A DNA stretch of 6,378 nucleotides from an uncultured Rhodospirillaceae bacterium (GTDB lineage Bacteria; Pseudomonadota; Alphaproteobacteria; Rhodospirillales; UBA2165), in contig CAJXJM010000158.1 of NCBI GenBank assembly GCA_913054205.1, forward strand, positions 1 through 6,378, read 5' to 3'. The notes beneath the pieces are model-generated. The model was given only the letters and a program-made list of their open reading frames with translations. It was not told the origin of the DNA and made no database searches. Shown here in pieces: positions 1 through 5,895 of this stretch. The position numbers and the translations under genes were made by a program. Each line of letters begins with the position of its first letter. Within the stretch, counting starts at the first letter, position 1.

Positions 1-1
1 T

Positions 2-769
2 TATGGTGTGCGCGAGTTTGGTATGGCGGCGGTGATGAATGGCTTAGCGTTGCACGGCGGCGTTATCCCTTATGGCGGTACTTTTTTGGTGTTTGCTGAT
101 TATCTTCGCGGTGCGCTTCGATTGTCGGCCTTGATGGGCCAGCGCGTGGTCTATGTGCTAACCCATGATTCCATTGGTCTTGGTGAAGATGGTCCAACCC
201 ACCAGCCGGTTGAGACAATTGCATCCTTACGGGCTATTCCGAATTTGAATGTGTTCCGTCCTGCCGATGCAATTGAAACCGCAGAATGCTGGCAGATCGC
301 TATGGAGAGCAAAAATTCACCTTCCGCAATAGTGCTGACACGCCAAGGCTTGATGACTGTCAGAACCGAGCACACCGATGAGAACCTTTCCGCAAAAGGT
401 GGTTATGTTTTGGCCGAAGCTGATGGCGAACGCCAAGCGACCATTCTCGCAACTGGCTCAGAGGTGGAAATTGCCATGACAGCGCGTGACGCTCTTCAGG
501 CTGACGGCGTGCCAACTGCGGTCGTTTCGCTTCCCGCTTGGAACCTCTTTGATGCGCAGGAAAAATCCTATCGCGACGGCGTGCTTGGCACCGGCGTCCG
601 GGTTGCGATTGAAGCGGCTGTATCCATGGGTTGGGAAAAATATATCGGCCCCGATGGAGGTTTTGTCGGCATGTCGAGCTTTGGTGCCTCTGCCCCGGCG
701 GGTGATCTTTACAAGCATTTTGGGATAACAGCTGACGCGGTTGTCGCGGCGGTAAAAGATAGACTTTAG
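2..769 (+). CDS. tkt: Transketolase, C-terminal part (5' end outside window)
   Basis: Transketolase moves two-carbon ketol units between sugar phosphates using thiamine diphosphate, in the cytoplasmic pentose phosphate pathway and Calvin-type cycles. The frame is open from the first bases and reads [14 protein letters not shown], the strongly conserved block whose glutamate (codon 14-16) is the family's catalytic Glu that activates the cofactor (E411 in E. coli TktA). Further on are the cofactor-pocket segment around [14 protein letters not shown], the substrate-binding block [13 protein letters not shown] with its conserved His at 200-202, and VLTRQG, which carries the phosphate-contacting Arg. 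The end ([16 protein letters not shown]) matches the family's usual C-terminus. About 255 of roughly 660 residues are present, covering part of the pyrimidine-binding domain and the whole C-terminal domain. The valine codon at 8 could be misread as a GTG start, but the conserved block begins before it, so the true start lies upstream. It leads the aldolase-epimerase cluster. Nothing in the visible part looks damaged. Confidence 0.97.
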   Translation, partial: YGVREFGMAAVMNGLALHGGVIPYGGTFLVFADYLRGALRLSALMGQRVVYVLTHDSIGLGEDGPTHQPVETIASLRAIPNLNVFRPADAIETAECWQIAMESKNSPSAIVLTRQGLMTVRTEHTDENLSAKGGYVLAEADGERQATILATGSEVEIAMTARDALQADGVPTAVVSLPAWNLFDAQEKSYRDGVLGTGVRVAIEAAVSMGWEKYIGPDGGFVGMSSFGASAPAGDLYKHFGITADAVVAAVKDRL

Positions 770-803
770 CGCCAAATAACTGCGCGCTCAGATAATTGTT
801 AGT

Positions 804-808
804 GGAGA
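804..808 (+). promoter_or_regulatory. Shine-Dalgarno of the aldolase gene
   Basis: GGAGA lies 7 nt before the ATG at 816. It fixes the start of the class I aldolase and shows that the gene has its own ribosome entry despite sitting only 46 nt after the transketolase stop. Confidence 0.75.
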
Positions 809-815
809 GAAGACA

Positions 816-1829
816 ATGAATTTAGACCAATTGGCATCCGTAGCTCAAGCGATTGTGGCAGACAATAAAGGGCTGTTGGCGGCAGATGAAAGTACCGGCA
901 CGATCACAAAGCGCTTTGATACGATCAATGTGGAATCAACCGAAGATAACCGCAGAGATTACCGCGAACTTTTATTCCGCGCTGAGGGGATCGGCAAATT
1001 TATCAGTGGCGCTATTCTTTATGATGAAACTATCCGGCAGTCTGCCGCAGATGGATCGCGTCTCGTTGACGTTATGGAAAGCCAAGGCGTTATTCCTGGC
1101 ATTAAAGTAGATGCAGGCGCTAAGCCTCTGGCCGGTTCCGATGGCGAGACGATCACCGAGGGACTTGATGGACTTGCTGGTCGGGTTGAAGAATATGTGA
1201 AACTCGGTGCCATGTTTGCCAAGTGGCGTGCGGTTATCAATATTGGTGACAATATGCCGTCGGGCTATGCGATCCATGTAAACGCTCATGCCTTGGCACG
1301 CTATGCGAAAATCTGCCAGGAAGGCGGGTTGGTGCCAATCGTTGAGCCGGAAGTGCTTATGGATGGCGATCATGACATTGATACCTGTCAGCAAGTCACC
1401 GAAGAAACTTTGAATTCCGTATTTGGTGAGCTTTACGCTCAAGAGGTTGCCCTCGAAGGCATGATCTTAAAACCGAATATGGTGATCTCCGGAACGGATG
1501 CTTCGGGTCGCGCGGATATTGACGAAGTTGCTGGCCGAACTGTCGCAACTATGCTCCGCTGTGTTCCAGCAGCAGTCCCCGGCATTATGTTTTTGTCTGG
1601 TGGGCAGACCGAAGTGGAAGCAACCGCCCATTTGCAAGCAATGAACGCCGACTATGACAATTTGCCTTGGACGTTGAGCTATTCCTATGGTCGCGCCCTG
1701 CAAGCCAGTGCTCTTCAGGCCTGGGTTGGCAAATCTGAAAATGTTTCTGCAGCACAACAGGCGCTGCTAACTCGAGCAAATCTTAACAGTGCAGCCTGCG
1801 CCTCTACCTATACCGGCGAAGCTGCATAA
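816..1829 (+). CDS. Fructose-bisphosphate aldolase, class I
   Basis: Class I aldolase reversibly cleaves fructose 1,6-bisphosphate to dihydroxyacetone phosphate and glyceraldehyde 3-phosphate, and can also join DHAP with erythrose 4-phosphate. It works through a lysine Schiff base and needs no metal. The 337 residues follow the eukaryote-like family closely. LLAADESTGT (residues 20-29) holds the conserved Asp24. Lys97 sits in GIKVD and Lys136 in AKWR. Glu177 and Glu179 sit in EPEVLMDGDHD. The Schiff-base lysine is Lys219 in GMILKPNMVISG. LSGGQTEVEAT and SYSYGRALQ, near the C-terminus, are the phosphate-binding segments. By alignment to the rabbit muscle enzyme these correspond to Asp33, Lys107, Lys146, Glu187, Glu189 and Lys229. 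The protein ends shortly after STYTGE and lacks the C-terminal tyrosine tail of animal enzymes, as bacterial members usually do. It sits between tkt and rpe, fitting a sugar-phosphate interconversion operon. It is not the zinc-dependent class II type. Confidence 0.97.
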   Translation: MNLDQLASVAQAIVADNKGLLAADESTGTITKRFDTINVESTEDNRRDYRELLFRAEGIGKFISGAILYDETIRQSAADGSRLVDVMESQGVIPGIKVDAGAKPLAGSDGETITEGLDGLAGRVEEYVKLGAMFAKWRAVINIGDNMPSGYAIHVNAHALARYAKICQEGGLVPIVEPEVLMDGDHDIDTCQQVTEETLNSVFGELYAQEVALEGMILKPNMVISGTDASGRADIDEVAGRTVATMLRCVPAAVPGIMFLSGGQTEVEATAHLQAMNADYDNLPWTLSYSYGRALQASALQAWVGKSENVSAAQQALLTRANLNSAACASTYTGEAA

Positions 1830-1847
1830 GTTTACGGACCAAATAGA

Positions 1848-2510
1848 ATGGCAGACATTAAAATAGCACCTTCCATACTATCTGCTGACTTTGCGCGTCT
1901 GGGTGAAGAGGTTAAGGCGATCGATGAGGCTGGAGCCGATTACATCCACATTGATGTTATGGACGGTCATTTTGTCCCCAATCTGACATTCGGCCCGCCG
2001 ATTATTCAATCGATCCGTTCTTACACCGACAAACCTTTCGACGTTCACTTGATGATCAATCCAGCGGCACCCTATTTGGCGGACTATGCCGAGGCTGGCG
2101 CGGATATAATCACTGTTCACGTTGAAGCCGATATCCATTTGCACAGAAATCTTCAAGTCATTCATGATCTTGGAAAAAAGGCCGGCGTCTCACTTAATCC
2201 ATCGACCGACGAAGCTGTGCTTGAGAACGTGTTGGACGATGTTGATTTGATTTTGGTTATGTCTGTTAATCCAGGATTTGGCGGACAGTCCTTTATCGAG
2301 TCTCAGCTTGGCAAAATCAGACGCATTCGTGACATGATCGGCGACCGTCCGATTGAGCTCGAGGTGGATGGTGGCATAAAGCCGAGCAATATAGCTGCCG
2401 CTGTCAAAGCAGGCGCGGACGCGTTTGTTGCTGGTAGCGCAGTATTTAATGGCAATGATTATCATGCAACGATTGGCGCTCTTCGGAATGCCGTGAAAGA
2501 GGCCGCATAG
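1848..2510 (+). CDS. rpe: Ribulose-phosphate 3-epimerase
   Basis: The enzyme interconverts ribulose 5-phosphate and xylulose 5-phosphate in the cytosol, supplying the xylulose 5-phosphate used by the neighbouring transketolase. The 220-residue length is normal for this TIM barrel. Visible signatures are [15 protein letters not shown] (7-21), [19 protein letters not shown] (32-50), VHLMI (66-70), [13 protein letters not shown] and EVDGGI. The metal ligands expected for the family are present as His34, Asp36, His67 and Asp174; Asp36 and Asp174 are the acid-base pair. VNPGFGGQ and VDGGI, followed by FVAGSAVF, form the phosphate-binding loops. The gene starts 18 nt after the aldolase stop with only a weak Shine-Dalgarno (ACGGA, about 9 nt before the ATG), which suggests translational coupling to the aldolase. 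Nothing is missing or unusual in the protein. Confidence 0.97.
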   Translation: MADIKIAPSILSADFARLGEEVKAIDEAGADYIHIDVMDGHFVPNLTFGPPIIQSIRSYTDKPFDVHLMINPAAPYLADYAEAGADIITVHVEADIHLHRNLQVIHDLGKKAGVSLNPSTDEAVLENVLDDVDLILVMSVNPGFGGQSFIESQLGKIRRIRDMIGDRPIELEVDGGIKPSNIAAAVKAGADAFVAGSAVFNGNDYHATIGALRNAVKEAA

Positions 2511-2573
2511 TAGAAATTAACGCCGGCATTTGGCGCGAAATAGTAATTTAAACTGGGAATATGCCCTGACAAA

Positions 2574-4100
2574 ATGGGCGGGTATAACAGTATGAACCAA
2601 CCAGCAGCGAGTGTTCGTGACGAGCAAAAGAAAGATAGTTTCGGCGCGAAACTAGCAAAGCTCTTATCCGATTTTTCTGTTCACTATATGTGGGAGAAAA
2701 AATGGTTCTTTATCGCCATGATCGTTGGCGCAATTATGCTGAGTTTGCCTGTTCCGGATGGCCTAAGTAGAGAGGCGTGGATCGTGCTGACCATGTCCTT
2801 GGTAGCGACGATCCTTTTTGTGACGGAGCCCATTCCACTTCCAGCCGTGGCCCTGCTGATCATATTGGGGCAGGTGTTATTGCTCGGCAGTGCTTCCTCG
2901 GACGTCGCCAAATCGCTGTGGAACGATTCAGTTCTATTTATTATGGGCTCGCTTATGCTGGCGGTCGCCGTCGTGAAGCAGAAGCTTGATAAACGGATCG
3001 CGTGGATCATCGTCCGTATTACCGGAACCAAAACCACCAGGATTTGTTTCGGCATTTCCGTTGTGTCAGGATTACTGGCTTCCTTTATCGGTGAACATAC
3101 GGTCGCAGCGATGATGCTGCCAGTGGGCATAACGCTGGTTACATTGACTTCGGATGATCCGAAAAAAGTTCGAAATCTAGCCGCCGTACTTTTGTTTTCG
3201 ATCGCGTATGGCTGTTCGGTTGCCGGTATAGGAACTCCTTCGGGCGGTGCGCGGAATGCCATTATGATCGGCTATTGGCGCGAGTTCTTCTATGATCCAA
3301 GCAATCCGGAAACCCAGCGATTTATTATTGATTACGTAACCTGGATGATGTTCGCCTATCCGATGTTCCTGATCCAACTGCCGTTTGTGACGCTTATTCT
3401 GTTCTTAACTTTCAAGCCCGAATATCGCGATCTATCCCGAGCTGTCGTTAAGCTTCGTGCCCAGGTTGAGAGTGAAGGTCCGATGAAAGCAGCCGATTGG
3501 GTTTCGATCATATTGTTCTTGTTGGTTCTTATTGGTTGGATTTTTGTTTCAGACGAAGTCGGGATGGGAACAATTGCTATCTTAGGGGCGACAGCCTTTT
3601 TGGTGGCAGGATTGGTGCGTTGGGAAGATATCAACTCAGGCGTCAACTGGGGTGTTGTGTTTCTCTATGGCGCGGCGATTTCGCTCGGTATTGAAATGAA
3701 AGAGACCGGTGCCGCACAATGGGTGGCAGAGAACTTCCTGGCCATGCTAGCTCCCATTGGTGCCAATGAAGGCTTTGGTTTGTGGGCTGCGGTTTCTGTG
3801 CTAACCACTGCCGTTACCAATATGATGTCTAATGGCGCGGCTGTGGCGGTGTTGGGACCCGTGGTTCTCAAAGTGGCTGTCGTCGCTCAAGAGAGTCCCA
3901 TCGTTATTGGGTTCATCACCGCAATTTCTTCTGCGTTCGCTTATTTGACGGTCGTTGGCACGCCAGCCTGTACAATTGTTTATGCGTCAGGTTATTTAAA
4001 AACGACGGATTTTCTGGCTGTTGGATGGAAGATGGTGGTGGTATCGACGATTATTATGCTGCTGGCGGCATTCGTGTATTGGCCTTTCCTCGGTATATAA
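2574..4100 (+). CDS. SLC13/DASS-family anion permease with unusual ion-site motifs
   Basis: An inner-membrane carrier of the divalent anion:Na+ symporter family (dicarboxylates, sulfate and similar anions); the actual substrate is unknown. About 40 hydrophilic residues precede roughly 11-14 hydrophobic segments, beginning with WFFIAMIVGAIMLSLPV, and the chain ends in a helix, YWPFLGI. The two-fold repeat is visible. The first half-site reads ASFIGEHTVAAMMLPVG, then GIGTPSGGARN. The second reads VTNMMSNGAAVAVLGPV, then VVGTPACTIVYASGYLKTTDF. Aligned with the Vibrio cholerae INDY pattern, the first SNT is replaced by Gly173-Glu174-His175 and the second by Ser419-Asn420-Gly421, so coupling ion or substrate may differ from classic members. 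At 508 residues it is slightly longer than VcINDY. The start is uncertain: the ATG at 2574 has no good ribosome site, while Met7 (2592) has a G-rich stretch about 9 nt upstream. The gene follows rpe by 63 nt and precedes a Usp gene, perhaps its regulator. Confidence 0.88.
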   Translation: MGGYNSMNQPAASVRDEQKKDSFGAKLAKLLSDFSVHYMWEKKWFFIAMIVGAIMLSLPVPDGLSREAWIVLTMSLVATILFVTEPIPLPAVALLIILGQVLLLGSASSDVAKSLWNDSVLFIMGSLMLAVAVVKQKLDKRIAWIIVRITGTKTTRICFGISVVSGLLASFIGEHTVAAMMLPVGITLVTLTSDDPKKVRNLAAVLLFSIAYGCSVAGIGTPSGGARNAIMIGYWREFFYDPSNPETQRFIIDYVTWMMFAYPMFLIQLPFVTLILFLTFKPEYRDLSRAVVKLRAQVESEGPMKAADWVSIILFLLVLIGWIFVSDEVGMGTIAILGATAFLVAGLVRWEDINSGVNWGVVFLYGAAISLGIEMKETGAAQWVAENFLAMLAPIGANEGFGLWAAVSVLTTAVTNMMSNGAAVAVLGPVVLKVAVVAQESPIVIGFITAISSAFAYLTVVGTPACTIVYASGYLKTTDFLAVGWKMVVVSTIIMLLAAFVYWPFLGI

Positions 4101-4147
4101 GCTTGGCGATATCAAAAGAATCGTCTAGACAGAATTGTCCGATAATT

Positions 4148-4169
4148 TAAAGTTCTAAAATAAAGTTCT
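4148..4169 (+). repeat. Short direct repeat upstream of the Usp gene
   Basis: TAAAGTTCT occurs twice, at 4148-4156 and 4161-4169, separated by AAAA, giving a 13-nt period in the AT-rich leader between the permease and the Usp gene. It could be a regulator half-site pair or simply AT-rich leader sequence. No protein known to bind this motif is recognised. Confidence 0.4.
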
Positions 4170-4184
4170 TAAAGGGGCGAGGGC

Positions 4185-4190
4185 AGGAGG
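4185..4190 (+). promoter_or_regulatory. Strong Shine-Dalgarno of the Usp gene
   Basis: A perfect AGGAGG lies 8 nt before the ATG at 4199, by far the strongest ribosome site in the window. It decides the start of the Usp protein and suggests high translation, unlike the permease just upstream, which has no clear site. Confidence 0.85.
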
Positions 4191-4198
4191 AGCACTGG

Positions 4199-5170
4199 AT
4201 GGCTGAAACAGACATTGACCTAGAGCGGCTATATGAAGAGCGTAGAGCACGCTATCGTGTCCTGGTGTGCGTCGATGGAAGTGACGAATCTTACCGCGGT
4301 TTAGAATATGCCTCGCAGCTAGCGAATAATCCCAATTCAGATATCATTCTGCTTTATGTTCGCCCGATAGATCAGGGCTTACGCTCTGGCGGTCTGCAAG
4401 TGCGTGTTGCGCGCGAAAATATGTTGAGTTGGGGGTTGGAACTTCCCGGTATTAAATACCTGAAAAAGGGTCTCGAACAATTGATGACCGGAGAAGGCAT
4501 GGCCTCTGATTGGGGCGAAAAAATCACCCATACAGATATTGAAGGTGATCCTCTTGGCGATAATAAAATTGAATATACCAACGAAGGTGGCCGGTCTATC
4601 GTACTCAAATTGAAAACGGCATCAACGATCGCTGCCGGTATTCTCGACCAATATGAACTTGGTCCCTATGATTTGATTATTCTCGGTGATTCCGGGTCGT
4701 GGGGCGGTTGGGCAAAATCCTTGTGGGATCCCGCGGTCGCGGAAAAAGTGGCGATGCATGCGCCGTGCTCGGTGCTTGTCGCACGGGAACTTGCCCGTGG
4801 CAAAGGGCATCTTTTGTGCACAGATGGCTCGGACCACGCAATGAGAATGGTAAAGCGCTCCGGTGTGGTTGCTGGTAAAATCAATTCGCATTTATCTGTG
4901 ATGTCGGTCGCGTTGGATGTGGAAAGCGAACCAGATGCGCAGAAAAATGTCGATGCGGCAGTTACCGAGCTTAAAGCTATGGGTGTCGAACCAGTAAACG
5001 CGTTTACACGTGTCGGCAGTCCTTTTGAAGAGATCATCAGTGCAGGCGAAGATTATTCATTTATTGTGGTCGGAAGTGACGGCAGAACGGGGCTAAAGCG
5101 CTTTTTTATGGGCAGTGTCGCGTTCAAGGTTATGGAACATTCGAAAAAATCAGTCATTATCAACCGTTGA
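4199..5170 (+). CDS. Tandem universal stress protein (two UspA domains)
   Basis: A soluble 323-residue protein with two UspA folds. Domain 1 runs from about residue 19 to 195. It opens with VLVCVDGSDESYRGLEYA (Asp26) and ends near APCSVLVAREL. It is longer than a usual Usp domain because of extra sequence around residues 65-140, rich in Gly and charged residues. Domain 2 (about 203-323) opens with LLCTDGSDHAM (Asp209) and ends SVIINR. In domain 2 the nucleotide-binding signature G-2x-G-9x-G-S is exact: Gly292, Gly295, Gly305-Ser306. In domain 1 the same place reads Gly163-x2-Gly166-x9-Trp176-Asp177, so the last element is lost and nucleotide binding there is doubtful. The family binds ATP or AMP and modulates stress responses or partner proteins; this protein's role is not known. 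It follows an SLC13-type permease by 98 nt on the same strand, which recalls transporter-linked Usp proteins such as TeaD with the TeaABC ectoine transporter. A regulatory link here is inference. Confidence 0.92.
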   Translation: MAETDIDLERLYEERRARYRVLVCVDGSDESYRGLEYASQLANNPNSDIILLYVRPIDQGLRSGGLQVRVARENMLSWGLELPGIKYLKKGLEQLMTGEGMASDWGEKITHTDIEGDPLGDNKIEYTNEGGRSIVLKLKTASTIAAGILDQYELGPYDLIILGDSGSWGGWAKSLWDPAVAEKVAMHAPCSVLVARELARGKGHLLCTDGSDHAMRMVKRSGVVAGKINSHLSVMSVALDVESEPDAQKNVDAAVTELKAMGVEPVNAFTRVGSPFEEIISAGEDYSFIVVGSDGRTGLKRFFMGSVAFKVMEHSKKSVIINR

Positions 5171-5276
5171 AGACTGCCTTAGTTTGCCCTTAATTTTAAT
5201 CTAATTTGTGATTCGTAAGATCGAGATTTGAAGCCATTGAATTTGATTGAGAAAGAAACGATTTTTTGCGTGGCGA

Positions 5277-5792
5277 CTAAGGCGTCTCGACGTCGCAAGA
5301 GAGCTGAAGTCCCTCGGCCGTATTGGCGACAGTGGCGAGACAGGATTCTGCACTACCCTCGGGAATGGAAACCGATATTCTCAAAATGTAGTTGCCATCC
5401 GGTGTTTTCTCTGAGGAAAGCCGGACAATATTGGCTTTATATTCAATGAATAGTTCAGAAAGTCTGGCGATCAGTCCCGGTTGATCGCCCCCTCTAACGG
5501 TGATGCGGTGGGTGATTTTCCCAGCTTGATCTTGGATCGGATCAAGCTCGAAATCCGTGACTGTGATTTTGGCTTCTGCAAGTTCGGGAACGCTGGCAAG
5601 TTCTGCTGCGAGTGTCTCATTTTCGATGGCATCGGGCAGCTCAGTGATCGATGTAAATTCTGCGCCACTGCCAAGAACGGCAAATGTGGTGTCGCCTAAA
5701 TTGGCACCAAGATCAAACATTCTGCCGGCAATGGCGGCAATCAGGCCTGTGCGATCAGGACAAAAAACCGAAACGAGAGCAATGTGAGACAT
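5277..5792 (-). CDS. Two-ACT-domain regulatory protein, GcvR-like
   Basis: A 171-residue cytoplasmic protein made of two ACT domains and little else. The first (about 1-80) begins ALVSVFCPDRTGLIAAIAGR and continues with LGANLGDTTFAV. The second (about 92-168) begins HRITVRGGDQPGLIARLSEL and continues KANIVRLSSEK. The D-x-x-G-L turns are the usual amino-acid-binding elements of ACT folds. This layout and length match the glycine cleavage system transcriptional repressor GcvR family (E. coli GcvR is about 190 residues), which has no DNA-binding domain and acts by binding a partner regulator. Whether this protein controls glycine cleavage is not shown: no gcv genes or GcvA are in the window. The start ATG is supported by the DRTG block lying just inside the N-terminus; its ribosome site is weak (ACGGA). 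It is convergent with the Usp gene, with about 106 nt of AT-rich sequence between the stops in which I see no clear hairpin terminator. Confidence 0.85.
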   Translation of the reverse strand: MSHIALVSVFCPDRTGLIAAIAGRMFDLGANLGDTTFAVLGSGAEFTSITELPDAIENETLAAELASVPELAEAKITVTDFELDPIQDQAGKITHRITVRGGDQPGLIARLSELFIEYKANIVRLSSEKTPDGNYILRISVSIPEGSAESCLATVANTAEGLQLSCDVETP

Positions 5793-5819
5793 GGAGTGTT
5801 TTCCGTTGTATTAGTGGTT

Positions 5820-5848
5820 TGTATAGGGTGACGGTAGCATACGCTTAA
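5820..5848 (-). promoter_or_regulatory. Possible sigma-70-type promoter of the ACT gene
   Basis: On the minus strand TTAAGC (5848-5843) and TATACA (5825-5820) are separated by 17 nt, matching the -35 and -10 boxes at 3 and 4 of 6 positions. A start point about 7 nt downstream would give a leader of roughly 20 nt before the ATG at 5792. Spacing and position are right, but the boxes are weak. Confidence 0.3.
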
Positions 5849-5895
5849 CAGGCAAAAAAGCGCATTCGAATAGGAAGATAGGCATAGCTTCCAGC

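Noticed and set aside
972..1442. Long minus-strand open frame inside the aldolase gene (156 codons)
   Set aside because: It is antisense to a fully recognisable class I aldolase with all catalytic residues, and its own translation has no recognisable domain.
2511..2573. CGCC...GGCG inverted repeat after rpe as a terminator
   Set aside because: The stem is only 4 bp, and no T-tract follows, so it does not support ending the operon before the permease.
2684..3262. Minus-strand open frame of 192 codons inside the permease gene
   Set aside because: It mirrors the permease coding strand and shows no domain; the plus-strand protein has clear family motifs.
4126..4161. Defined promoter for the Usp gene using TAGACA or TTGTCC with GATAAT or TAAAAT
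   Set aside because: The possible box pairs have spacings of 9, 15 or 24 nt, so no pair fits the normal 16-18 nt geometry.
5171..5276. Bidirectional terminator or small RNA between the convergent Usp and ACT genes
   Set aside because: The stretch is AT-rich with one run of six T at about 5261, but I could find no stem of useful length before it on either strand.
5228..5449. Plus-strand open frame of 73 codons between the Usp and ACT genes
   Set aside because: It overlaps the ACT gene in antisense over most of its length, has no clear ribosome site and resembles no family I know.
5850..5895. Terminator after the LspA-like gene (minus strand, GGAAG...CTTCC hairpin and a run of six T)
   Set aside because: The 5-bp stem and the T-run are about 13 nt apart and the stem contains a mismatch, so it is not a normal intrinsic terminator.
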